Shown: positions 11,610-24,282 of the stretch, piece by piece
Position numbering within the stretch: position 1 is the first letter of the stretch
Layout of the letters: each line of letters starts with the position of its first letter
Origin: Megalopta genalis
Taxonomy: Eukaryota; Arthropoda; Insecta; Hymenoptera; Halictidae
Direction of reading: 5' to 3'
DNA: 64,000 nucleotides
Assembly (NCBI RefSeq): GCF_051020955.1
Contig: NW_027476524.1
Span: forward strand, 124,001-188,000
Notes under the pieces: generated by a model
The model's database searches: none
What the model was told of the DNA's origin: nothing
What the model saw: only the letters and a program-made list of their open reading frames with translations
Translations under genes and position numbers: made by a program

Positions 11610-12988
11610 GTGCGAATCAAACGACTTAGCTTCAAATCCAAGGGAAACACATGATATTAACTTCAAATCAATGCGAAGTGGAAGGCTTAGCTTCAAATCC
11701 ATGCGAAACAAATGATTTACTTTCAAATATCTGCGGTTTAAATGAAATAGCTTCAAATGCAGGCGAAACAAACGAGTTACCTTCAAATCCATGCGAAGCA
11801 CATGAGTTAGCTTCAAATCAATGCGAACAAGAAGGCTTAGCTTCAAATCCATGTGAAACAAATGGTTTAGCTTCAAATACTTCTGATAAACACGATTTAG
11901 AGTCAATTGCATGCGACTGGAACGAGTTAGCTTCAAATCCCAGGGAAACACATGATTTAACTTCAAATCAATGCGAAGTAGGAGGCTTAGCTTCAAATCA
12001 ATGAAAACAAATGTTTTGGATTCAGATACTTGTGATCAAAATGATTTAGCTTCAACTGCATGCGAATCAAACGAGTTAGCTTCAAATTCAAGAGAAACAC
12101 GTGATTTAACTTCAAATCAATGCGAAGTAGAAGTCTTAGCATCAAATTCATGCGAAACAAATGATTTACCTTCAAATACTTGTGATAAACATGATTTAGC
12201 TTCAACTACGTGCGAATCAAACGACTTAGCTTCAAATCCAAGGGAAACACATGATTTAACTTCAAATCACTGCGAAGTAGTAGGCTTAGCTTCAAATAAA
12301 TGCGAAACAAATGTTTTGGGTTCAGATACTTGTGAACAAAATGATTTAGCTTCAACTGCATGCGAATCAAACGAGTTAGCTTCAAATTCAAGAGAAACAC
12401 ATGATTTAACTTCAAATCAATGCGAAGTAGAAGTCTGAGCATCAAATTCATGCGAAACAAATGATTTACCTTCAAATACTTGTGATAAACATGATTTAGC
12501 TTCAACTGCGTGCGAATCAAACGACTTAGCTTCAAATCCAAGGGAAACACATGATTTAAATTCAACTCAATGCGAAGTAGAAGGCTTTGCTTCAAATCCA
12601 TGCGAAACATATGATTTACCTTCAAATACCTGCGGTTTAAATGAAATAGCTTCAAATGCAGGCGAAACAAACGAGTTAGCTTCACATCCATGCGAAGCAC
12701 ATGAGTTAGCTTCAAATCAATGCGAAGTAGAAGGCTTAGCTTCAAATCCATGTGAAACAAATGGTTTAGCTTCAAATACTTCTGATAACCACGATTTAGA
12801 GTCAATTGCATGCGAATGGAATAAGTTAGCTTCAAATCCCAGGGAAACACATGATTTAACTTCAAATCAATGCGAAGTAGGAGGCTTAGCTTCAAATCAA
12901 TGCGAAACAAATGGTTTGGATTTAGATACTTGTGATCAAAATGATTTAGCTTCAACTGCATGCGAATCAAACGACTTAGCTTCAAATT

Positions 12989-15900
12989 CAAGAGAAACAC
13001 ATGAATTAACTTCAAATCAATGCGAAGTAGTAGGCTTAGCTTCAAATCAATGCGAAACAAATGAATTACCTTCAAATACTTGTGATAAACATGATTTAGC
13101 TTCAACTGCGTGAGATTCAAACGACTTAGCTTCAAATCCAAGGGAAACACATGATTTAACTTCAACTCAATGCGAAGTAGTAGGCTTAGCTTCAAATCAA
13201 TGCGAAACAAATGTTTTGGGTTCAGATACTTGTAATAAACATGATTTAGCTTCAACTGCATGCGATTCAAACGAGTTAGCTTCAAATCCAAGAGAAACAC
13301 ATGATATTAACTTCAAATCAATGCGAAGTGGAAGGCTTAGCTTCAAATCCATGCGAAACAAATGATTTACCTTCAAATATCTGCGGTTTAAATGAAATAG
13401 CTTCAAATGCAGGCGAAACAAACGAGTTAGCTTCAAGACCATGCGAAACACATGATTCAGCTTCAAATCAATGCAAAGTAGTAGACTTAGCTTCAAATCA
13501 ATGCGAAACAAATGGTTTAGCTTCAAATACTTGTGATAAACATGATTTAGTTTCAACTGCATACGAATCAAACGAGTTAGCTTCAAATTCAAGAGAAACA
13601 CATGATTTAACTTCAAATCAATGCGAAGTAAAAGTCTTAGCATCAAATTCATGCGAAACAAATGATTTACCTTCAAATACTTGTGATAAACATGATTTAG
13701 CTTCAACTGCGTGCGAATCAAACGACTTAGCTTCAAATCCAAGGGAAACACATGATTTAAATTCAGCTCAATGCGAAGTAGTAGGCTTAGCTTCAAATCA
13801 ATGCGAAACAAATGTTTTGGGTTCAGATACTTCTAATAAACATGATTTAGCTTCAACTGCGTGCGAATCAAACGACTTAGCTTCAAATCCAAGGGAAACA
13901 CATGATATTAACTTCAAATCAATGCGAAGTGGAAGGCTTAGCTTCAAATCCATGCGAAACAAATGATTTACTTTCAAATATCTGCGGTTTAAATGAAATA
14001 GCTTCAAATGCAGGCGAAACAAACGAGTTACCTTCAAATCCATGCGAAGCACATGAGTTAGCTTCAAATCAATGCGAACAAGAAGGCTTAGCTTCAAATC
14101 CATGTGAAACAAATGGTTTAGCTTCAAATACTTCTGATAAACACGATTTAGAGTCAATTGCATGCGACTGGAACGAGTTAGCTTCAAATCCCAGGGAAAC
14201 ACATGATTTAACTTCAAATCAATGCGAAGTAGGAGGCTTAGCTTCAAATCAATGAAAACAAATGTTTTGGATTCAGATACTTGTGATCAAAATGATTTAG
14301 CTTCAACTGCATGCGAATCAAACGAGTTAGCTTCAAATTCAAGAGAAACACGTGATTTAACTTCAAATCAATGCGAAGTAGAAGTCTTAGCATCAAATTC
14401 ATGCGAAACAAATGATTTACCTTCAAATACTTGTGATAAACATGATTTAGCTTCAACTACGTGCGAATCAAACGACTTAGCTTCAAATCCAAGGGAAACA
14501 CATGATTTAACTTCAAATCACTGCGAAGTAGTAGGCTTAGCTTCAAATAAATGCGAAACAAATGTTTTGGGTTCAGATACTTGTGAACAAAATGATTTAG
14601 CTTCAACTGCATGCGAATCAAACGAGTTAGCTTCAAATTCAAGAGAAACACATGATTTAACTTCAAATCAATGCGAAGTAGAAGTCTGAGCATCAAATTC
14701 ATGCGAAACAAATGATTTACCTTCAAATACTTGTGATAAACATGATTTAGCTTCAACTGCGTGCGAATCAAACGACTTAGCTTCAAATCCAAGGGAAACA
14801 CATGATTTAAATTCAACTCAATGCGAAGTAGAAGGCTTTGCTTCAAATCCATGCGAAACATATGATTTACCTTCAAATACTTGCGGTTTAAATAAAATAG
14901 CTTCAAATGCAGGTGAAACAAACGAGTTAGCTTCAAGTCCATGCGAAACACATGATTCAGCTTCAAATCAATGCGATGTAGTAGGCTTAGCTTCAAATCA
15001 ATGCGAAACAAATGGTTTAGCTTCAAATACTTGTGATGAACACGATTTAGTGTCAACTGCATGCGAATCAAACGAATTAGCTTCAAGTCCAAGGGAAACA
15101 CATGATTTAACTTCAAATCAATGCGAAGTAGTAGGCTTAGCTTCAAATCCATGCGAAACAAATGATTTACCTTCAAATACTTGCGGTTTAAATGAAATAC
15201 CTTCAAATGCAGGCGAAACAAACGAGTTAGCTTCAAGACCATGCGAAACACCTGATTCAGCTTCAAATCAATGCGAAGTAGTAGACTTAGCTTCAAATCA
15301 ATGCGAAACAAATGGTTTGGATTCAGATACTTGTGATAGACACGATTTAGAGTCAACTGCATGCGAATCAAACGAGTTAGCTTCAAATTCAAGAGAAACA
15401 CATGATTTAACTTCAAATCAATGCGAAGTAGAAGGCTTAGCTTCAAATCAATGCGAAACAAATGATTTAGCTTCAAATACTTGTGATAAACATGATTTAG
15501 AGTCAACTGCATGCGAATCAAACGTGTTAGCTTCAAATCCATGCGAAAAACATGATTTAACTTCAAATCAATGCGAAGTAGTAAGCTTAGCTTCAAATCA
15601 ATGCGAAGCAAATGGTTTAATTTCAAAAACTTGTGATATTGATAATTTAGCTTCAACTCAATGCGAGACAAACGAGTTAGCTTCAAATCCATGCGAAACA
15701 CGTGATTTAACTTCCAATGCTTGCGATATAAATAAAGTAGTTTCAAATGCAGGCGAAACAATCGAGTAAGCTTCAAATCTATGCGAATCAAATGAGTTAG
15801 CTTCAAATCAATGCGAAGTAGAAGGCTTAGCTTCAAATCGAAGGGAAACACATGATTTAACTTCAATTCAATGCGAAGTAGAAGGCTTAGCTTCAAATCC

Positions 15901-18632
15901 ATGCGAAACAAATGATTTACCTTCAAATACTTGCGGTTTAAATGAAATAGCTTCAAATGCAGGCGAAACAAACGAGTTAGCTTCAAGACCATGCGAAACA
16001 CATGATTCAGCTTCAAATCAATGCGATGCAGTAGGCTTAGCTTCAAATCAATGCGAAACAAATGGTTTAGCTTCAAATACTTGTGATGAACACGATTTAG
16101 AATCAACTGCATGCGAATCAAACGAATTAGCTTCAAGTCCAAGGGAAACACATGATTTAACTTCAAATCAATGCGAGGTAGTAGGTTTAGCTTCAAATCA
16201 ATGCGAAACAAATGATTTAGCTTCAAATACTTGTGATAAACATGATTAAGCTTCAAACTGCATGCGAATCAAACGAGTTATATTGAAATCGGAGGGAAAC
16301 ACATGATTTACCTTCAAATAACTGCGGTTTAAATGAAATAGCTTCAAATGCAGGCGAAAAAAACGAGTTAGAATCAAACCCATGCGAAACACATGATTCA
16401 GCATCAAATCAATATGAAGTAGAAGGCTTAACTTCAAATCCATGCGAAACATGTGGTTTAGCTTCAAATACTTGTGATAAACGGGATTTAGAGTCAACTG
16501 CATGCGAATCAAACGAGTTAGCTTCAAATTCAAGAGAAACACATGATTTAACTTCAAATCAATGCGAAGTAGAAGGCTTAGCTTCAAATCAATGCGAAAC
16601 AAATGATTTAGCTTCAAATACTTGTGATAAACATGATTTAGAGTCAACTGCATGCGAATCAAACGAGTTAGCTTCAAATCCATGCGAAAAATATGATTTA
16701 ACTTCAAATCAATGCGAAGTAGTAAGCTTAGCTTCAAATCAATGCGAAGCAAATGGTTTAATTTCAAAAACTTGTGATATTGATAATTTAGCTTCAACTC
16801 AATGCGAGACAAACGAGTTAGCTTCAAATCCATGCGAAACACGTGATTTAACTTCCAATGCTTGCGATATAAATAAAGTAGTTTCAAATGCAGGCGAAAC
16901 AATCGAGTAAGCTTCAAATCCATGCGAATCAAATGAGTTAGCTTCAAATCAATGCGAAGTAGAAGGCTTAGCTTCAAATCGAAGGGAATCACATGATTTA
17001 ACTTCAAATCAATGCGAAGTAGAAGGCTTAGCTTCAAATCCATGCGAAACAAATGATTTGGGTTCAGATACTTGTAATAAACATGATTTAGCTTCAACTG
17101 CATGCGATTCAAACGAGTTAGCTTCAAATCCAAGAGAAACACATGATATTAACTTCAAATCAATGCGAAGTGGAAGGCTTAGCTTCAAATCCATGCGAAA
17201 CAAATGATTTACCTTCAAATATCTGCGGTTTAAATGAAATAGCTTCAAATGCAGGCGAAACAAACGAGTTAGCTTCAAGACCATGCGAAACACATGATTC
17301 AGCTTCAAATCAATGCAAAGTAGTAGACTTAGCTTCAAATCAATGCGAAACAAATGGTTTAGCTTCAACTACTTGTGATAAACATGATTTAGTTTCAACT
17401 GCATACGAATCAAACGAGTTAGCTTCAAATTCAAGAGAAACACATGATTTAACTTCAAATCAATGCGAAGTAAAAGTCTTAGCATCAAATTCATGCGAAA
17501 CAAATGATTTACTTTCAAATATCTGCGGTTTAAATGAAATAGCTTCAAATGCAGGCGAAACAAACGAGTTACCTTCAAATCCATGCGAAGCACATGAGTT
17601 AGCTTCAAATCAATGCGAACAAGAAGGCTTAGCTTCAAATCCATGTGAAACAAATGGTTTAGCTTCAAATACTTCTGATAAACACGATTTAGAGTCAATT
17701 GCATGCGAATGGAACGAGTTAGCTTCAAATCCCAGGGAAACACATGATTTAACTTCAAATCAATGCGAAGTAGTAGGCTTAGCTTCAAATCAATGCGAAA
17801 CAAATGTTTTGGGTTCAGATACTTGTAATAAACATGATTTAGCTACAACTGCATGCGATTCAAACGAGTTAGCTTCAAATCCAAGAGAAACACATGATAT
17901 TAACTTCAAATCAATGCGAAGTGGAAGGCTTAACTTCAAATCCATGTGAAACAAATGATTTACCTTCAAATATCTGCGGATTAAATGTAATAGCTTCAAA
18001 TGCAGGCGAAACAAACGAGTTAGCTTCAAATCCATGCGAAGCACATGAGTTAGCTTCAAATCAATGCGAAGTAGAAGGCTTAGTTTCAAATCCATGTGAA
18101 ACAAATGGTTTAGCTTCAAATACTTCTGATAAACACGATTTAGAGTCAATTGCTTGCGAATGGAACGAGTTAGCTTCAAATCCCAGGGAAACACATGATT
18201 TAACTTCAAATCAATGCGAAGTAGTAGGCTTAGCTTCAAATCAATGCGAAACAAATGTTTTGGGTTCAGATACTTGTGATCAAAATGATTTAGCTTCAAC
18301 TGCATGCGAATCAAACGAGTTAGCTTCAAATTCAAGAGAAACACATGATTTAACTTCAAATCAATGCGAAGTAGAAGTCTTAGCATCAAATTCATGCGAA
18401 ACAAATGATTTACCTTCAAATACTTGTGATAAACATGATTTAGCTTCAACTGCGTGCGAATCAAACGACTTAGCTTCAAATCCAAGGGAAACACATGATT
18501 TAACTTCAACTCAATGCGAAGTAGTAGCCTTAGCTTCAAATCAATGCGAAACAAATGTTTTGGGTTCAGATACTTGTAATAAACATGATTTAGCTTCAAC
18601 TGCATGCGATTCAAGCGAGTTAGCTTCAAATC
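12989..18632 (+). repeat. 5,644-bp tandem duplication, copy 1
   Basis: This unit is repeated head-to-tail at 18633-24276 with a constant offset of 5,644 bp, which is 188 monomers plus 4 net inserted bases. Inside each copy are four 31-bp monomers (ATG at 13301, 13902, 17143 and 17894 here), one 29-bp monomer (about 14254) and one extra A at about 16256 (GCTTCAAACTGC); these add up to the +4. The last mismatch before the repeat is at 12988 against 18632. The two ends share the 16 bases CAAGAGAAACACATGA, so the junction cannot be placed more precisely. Translated stretches compared between the copies showed no difference. Confidence 0.9.
16277..16380 (+). repeat. Degenerate TTATATTGAAATCGG module (six copies in the window)
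   Basis: A recognisable run of atypical monomers contains TTATATTGAAATCGG, AAATAACTGC and a run of A before ACGAGTTAGA. The module starts at about 16277, 21921, 26063, 31858, 34198 and 42750. At 34198 it is the left edge of the 3-kb duplication, whose copies keep only the part from AAATAACTGC onward (37268 and 40298). Just upstream the core reads GATTAAGCTTCAA; an extra A follows in three copies (about 16256, 21900 and 34172) and is absent in the other three (about 26040, 31830 and 42730), giving a small indel phylogeny. Confidence 0.8.
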
Positions 18633-21600
18633 CAAGAGAAACACATGAATTAACTTCAAATCAATGCGAAGTAGTAGGCTTAGCTTCAAATCAATGCGAA
18701 ACAAATGAATTACCTTCAAATACTTGTGATAAACATGATTTAGCTTCAACTGCGTGAGATTCAAACGACTTAGCTTCAAATCCAAGGGAAACACATGATT
18801 TAACTTCAACTCAATGCGAAGTAGTAGGCTTAGCTTCAAATCAATGCGAAACAAATGTTTTGGGTTCAGATACTTGTAATAAACATGATTTAGCTTCAAC
18901 TGCATGCGATTCAAACGAGTTAGCTTCAAATCCAAGAGAAACACATGATATTAACTTCAAATCAATGCGAAGTGGAAGGCTTAGCTTCAAATCCATGCGA
19001 AACAAATGATTTACCTTCAAATATCTGCGGTTTAAATGAAATAGCTTCAAATGCAGGCGAAACAAACGAGTTAGCTTCAAGACCATGCGAAACACATGAT
19101 TCAGCTTCAAATCAATGCAAAGTAGTAGACTTAGCTTCAAATCAATGCGAAACAAATGGTTTAGCTTCAAATACTTGTGATAAACATGATTTAGTTTCAA
19201 CTGCATACGAATCAAACGAGTTAGCTTCAAATTCAAGAGAAACACATGATTTAACTTCAAATCAATGCGAAGTAAAAGTCTTAGCATCAAATTCATGCGA
19301 AACAAATGATTTACCTTCAAATACTTGTGATAAACATGATTTAGCTTCAACTGCGTGCGAATCAAACGACTTAGCTTCAAATCCAAGGGAAACACATGAT
19401 TTAAATTCAGCTCAATGCGAAGTAGTAGGCTTAGCTTCAAATCAATGCGAAACAAATGTTTTGGGTTCAGATACTTCTAATAAACATGATTTAGCTTCAA
19501 CTGCGTGCGAATCAAACGACTTAGCTTCAAATCCAAGGGAAACACATGATATTAACTTCAAATCAATGCGAAGTGGAAGGCTTAGCTTCAAATCCATGCG
19601 AAACAAATGATTTACTTTCAAATATCTGCGGTTTAAATGAAATAGCTTCAAATGCAGGCGAAACAAACGAGTTACCTTCAAATCCATGCGAAGCACATGA
19701 GTTAGCTTCAAATCAATGCGAACAAGAAGGCTTAGCTTCAAATCCATGTGAAACAAATGGTTTAGCTTCAAATACTTCTGATAAACACGATTTAGAGTCA
19801 ATTGCATGCGACTGGAACGAGTTAGCTTCAAATCCCAGGGAAACACATGATTTAACTTCAAATCAATGCGAAGTAGGAGGCTTAGCTTCAAATCAATGAA
19901 AACAAATGTTTTGGATTCAGATACTTGTGATCAAAATGATTTAGCTTCAACTGCATGCGAATCAAACGAGTTAGCTTCAAATTCAAGAGAAACACGTGAT
20001 TTAACTTCAAATCAATGCGAAGTAGAAGTCTTAGCATCAAATTCATGCGAAACAAATGATTTACCTTCAAATACTTGTGATAAACATGATTTAGCTTCAA
20101 CTACGTGCGAATCAAACGACTTAGCTTCAAATCCAAGGGAAACACATGATTTAACTTCAAATCACTGCGAAGTAGTAGGCTTAGCTTCAAATAAATGCGA
20201 AACAAATGTTTTGGGTTCAGATACTTGTGAACAAAATGATTTAGCTTCAACTGCATGCGAATCAAACGAGTTAGCTTCAAATTCAAGAGAAACACATGAT
20301 TTAACTTCAAATCAATGCGAAGTAGAAGTCTGAGCATCAAATTCATGCGAAACAAATGATTTACCTTCAAATACTTGTGATAAACATGATTTAGCTTCAA
20401 CTGCGTGCGAATCAAACGACTTAGCTTCAAATCCAAGGGAAACACATGATTTAAATTCAACTCAATGCGAAGTAGAAGGCTTTGCTTCAAATCCATGCGA
20501 AACATATGATTTACCTTCAAATACTTGCGGTTTAAATAAAATAGCTTCAAATGCAGGTGAAACAAACGAGTTAGCTTCAAGTCCATGCGAAACACATGAT
20601 TCAGCTTCAAATCAATGCGATGTAGTAGGCTTAGCTTCAAATCAATGCGAAACAAATGGTTTAGCTTCAAATACTTGTGATGAACACGATTTAGTGTCAA
20701 CTGCATGCGAATCAAACGAATTAGCTTCAAGTCCAAGGGAAACACATGATTTAACTTCAAATCAATGCGAAGTAGTAGGCTTAGCTTCAAATCCATGCGA
20801 AACAAATGATTTACCTTCAAATACTTGCGGTTTAAATGAAATACCTTCAAATGCAGGCGAAACAAACGAGTTAGCTTCAAGACCATGCGAAACACCTGAT
20901 TCAGCTTCAAATCAATGCGAAGTAGTAGACTTAGCTTCAAATCAATGCGAAACAAATGGTTTGGATTCAGATACTTGTGATAGACACGATTTAGAGTCAA
21001 CTGCATGCGAATCAAACGAGTTAGCTTCAAATTCAAGAGAAACACATGATTTAACTTCAAATCAATGCGAAGTAGAAGGCTTAGCTTCAAATCAATGCGA
21101 AACAAATGATTTAGCTTCAAATACTTGTGATAAACATGATTTAGAGTCAACTGCATGCGAATCAAACGTGTTAGCTTCAAATCCATGCGAAAAACATGAT
21201 TTAACTTCAAATCAATGCGAAGTAGTAAGCTTAGCTTCAAATCAATGCGAAGCAAATGGTTTAATTTCAAAAACTTGTGATATTGATAATTTAGCTTCAA
21301 CTCAATGCGAGACAAACGAGTTAGCTTCAAATCCATGCGAAACACGTGATTTAACTTCCAATGCTTGCGATATAAATAAAGTAGTTTCAAATGCAGGCGA
21401 AACAATCGAGTAAGCTTCAAATCTATGCGAATCAAATGAGTTAGCTTCAAATCAATGCGAAGTAGAAGGCTTAGCTTCAAATCGAAGGGAAACACATGAT
21501 TTAACTTCAATTCAATGCGAAGTAGAAGGCTTAGCTTCAAATCCATGCGAAACAAATGATTTACCTTCAAATACTTGCGGTTTAAATGAAATAGCTTCAA

Positions 21601-24276
21601 ATGCAGGCGAAACAAACGAGTTAGCTTCAAGACCATGCGAAACACATGATTCAGCTTCAAATCAATGCGATGCAGTAGGCTTAGCTTCAAATCAATGCGA
21701 AACAAATGGTTTAGCTTCAAATACTTGTGATGAACACGATTTAGAATCAACTGCATGCGAATCAAACGAATTAGCTTCAAGTCCAAGGGAAACACATGAT
21801 TTAACTTCAAATCAATGCGAGGTAGTAGGTTTAGCTTCAAATCAATGCGAAACAAATGATTTAGCTTCAAATACTTGTGATAAACATGATTAAGCTTCAA
21901 ACTGCATGCGAATCAAACGAGTTATATTGAAATCGGAGGGAAACACATGATTTACCTTCAAATAACTGCGGTTTAAATGAAATAGCTTCAAATGCAGGCG
22001 AAAAAAACGAGTTAGAATCAAACCCATGCGAAACACATGATTCAGCATCAAATCAATATGAAGTAGAAGGCTTAACTTCAAATCCATGCGAAACATGTGG
22101 TTTAGCTTCAAATACTTGTGATAAACGGGATTTAGAGTCAACTGCATGCGAATCAAACGAGTTAGCTTCAAATTCAAGAGAAACACATGATTTAACTTCA
22201 AATCAATGCGAAGTAGAAGGCTTAGCTTCAAATCAATGCGAAACAAATGATTTAGCTTCAAATACTTGTGATAAACATGATTTAGAGTCAACTGCATGCG
22301 AATCAAACGAGTTAGCTTCAAATCCATGCGAAAAATATGATTTAACTTCAAATCAATGCGAAGTAGTAAGCTTAGCTTCAAATCAATGCGAAGCAAATGG
22401 TTTAATTTCAAAAACTTGTGATATTGATAATTTAGCTTCAACTCAATGCGAGACAAACGAGTTAGCTTCAAATCCATGCGAAACACGTGATTTAACTTCC
22501 AATGCTTGCGATATAAATAAAGTAGTTTCAAATGCAGGCGAAACAATCGAGTAAGCTTCAAATCCATGCGAATCAAATGAGTTAGCTTCAAATCAATGCG
22601 AAGTAGAAGGCTTAGCTTCAAATCGAAGGGAATCACATGATTTAACTTCAAATCAATGCGAAGTAGAAGGCTTAGCTTCAAATCCATGCGAAACAAATGA
22701 TTTGGGTTCAGATACTTGTAATAAACATGATTTAGCTTCAACTGCATGCGATTCAAACGAGTTAGCTTCAAATCCAAGAGAAACACATGATATTAACTTC
22801 AAATCAATGCGAAGTGGAAGGCTTAGCTTCAAATCCATGCGAAACAAATGATTTACCTTCAAATATCTGCGGTTTAAATGAAATAGCTTCAAATGCAGGC
22901 GAAACAAACGAGTTAGCTTCAAGACCATGCGAAACACATGATTCAGCTTCAAATCAATGCAAAGTAGTAGACTTAGCTTCAAATCAATGCGAAACAAATG
23001 GTTTAGCTTCAACTACTTGTGATAAACATGATTTAGTTTCAACTGCATACGAATCAAACGAGTTAGCTTCAAATTCAAGAGAAACACATGATTTAACTTC
23101 AAATCAATGCGAAGTAAAAGTCTTAGCATCAAATTCATGCGAAACAAATGATTTACTTTCAAATATCTGCGGTTTAAATGAAATAGCTTCAAATGCAGGC
23201 GAAACAAACGAGTTACCTTCAAATCCATGCGAAGCACATGAGTTAGCTTCAAATCAATGCGAACAAGAAGGCTTAGCTTCAAATCCATGTGAAACAAATG
23301 GTTTAGCTTCAAATACTTCTGATAAACACGATTTAGAGTCAATTGCATGCGAATGGAACGAGTTAGCTTCAAATCCCAGGGAAACACATGATTTAACTTC
23401 AAATCAATGCGAAGTAGTAGGCTTAGCTTCAAATCAATGCGAAACAAATGTTTTGGGTTCAGATACTTGTAATAAACATGATTTAGCTACAACTGCATGC
23501 GATTCAAACGAGTTAGCTTCAAATCCAAGAGAAACACATGATATTAACTTCAAATCAATGCGAAGTGGAAGGCTTAACTTCAAATCCATGTGAAACAAAT
23601 GATTTACCTTCAAATATCTGCGGATTAAATGTAATAGCTTCAAATGCAGGCGAAACAAACGAGTTAGCTTCAAATCCATGCGAAGCACATGAGTTAGCTT
23701 CAAATCAATGCGAAGTAGAAGGCTTAGTTTCAAATCCATGTGAAACAAATGGTTTAGCTTCAAATACTTCTGATAAACACGATTTAGAGTCAATTGCTTG
23801 CGAATGGAACGAGTTAGCTTCAAATCCCAGGGAAACACATGATTTAACTTCAAATCAATGCGAAGTAGTAGGCTTAGCTTCAAATCAATGCGAAACAAAT
23901 GTTTTGGGTTCAGATACTTGTGATCAAAATGATTTAGCTTCAACTGCATGCGAATCAAACGAGTTAGCTTCAAATTCAAGAGAAACACATGATTTAACTT
24001 CAAATCAATGCGAAGTAGAAGTCTTAGCATCAAATTCATGCGAAACAAATGATTTACCTTCAAATACTTGTGATAAACATGATTTAGCTTCAACTGCGTG
24101 CGAATCAAACGACTTAGCTTCAAATCCAAGGGAAACACATGATTTAACTTCAACTCAATGCGAAGTAGTAGCCTTAGCTTCAAATCAATGCGAAACAAAT
24201 GTTTTGGGTTCAGATACTTGTAATAAACATGATTTAGCTTCAACTGCATGCGATTCAAGCGAGTTAGCTTCAAATC
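18633..24276 (+). repeat. 5,644-bp tandem duplication, copy 2
   Basis: Second head-to-tail copy of 12989-18632. It reproduces the rare marks of copy 1 at +5,644: GATGCAGTAGG at about 21670, the extra A at about 21900, the TGAAAACAAATG deletion at about 19898 and the 31-bp monomers at 18945, 19546, 22787 and 23538. Such close identity in a rapidly changing array implies a very recent duplication, or a repeat-collapse or expansion error in assembly. Similarity ends at 24292, where the sequence continues GATATTAAC in place of GAATTAAC. Confidence 0.9.
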
Positions 24277-24282
24277 CAAGAG

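Larger units (their letters stand above)
3871..12988 (+). repeat. Domain 2: mosaic of type 1 and type 2 pentamers
   Basis: Type 1 and type 2 higher-order repeats alternate here, with eight 31-bp monomers (ATG at 3876, 7445, 8496, 9097, 9548, 10299, 11350 and 11651). One 29-bp monomer is present (AATGAAAACAAATG at about 12000, missing one base of TGCGAAAC), and a one-base loss occurs at about 6390 (ATGCGAGCACATGAG). Several + frame stops lie in core motifs, for example TAA at about 6874 and 7090. No unique sequence or gene is visible. The segment 11,640-12,640 is repeated at 13,891-14,890 (offset 2,251 bp), which ties this domain to the next one. Confidence 0.85.
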
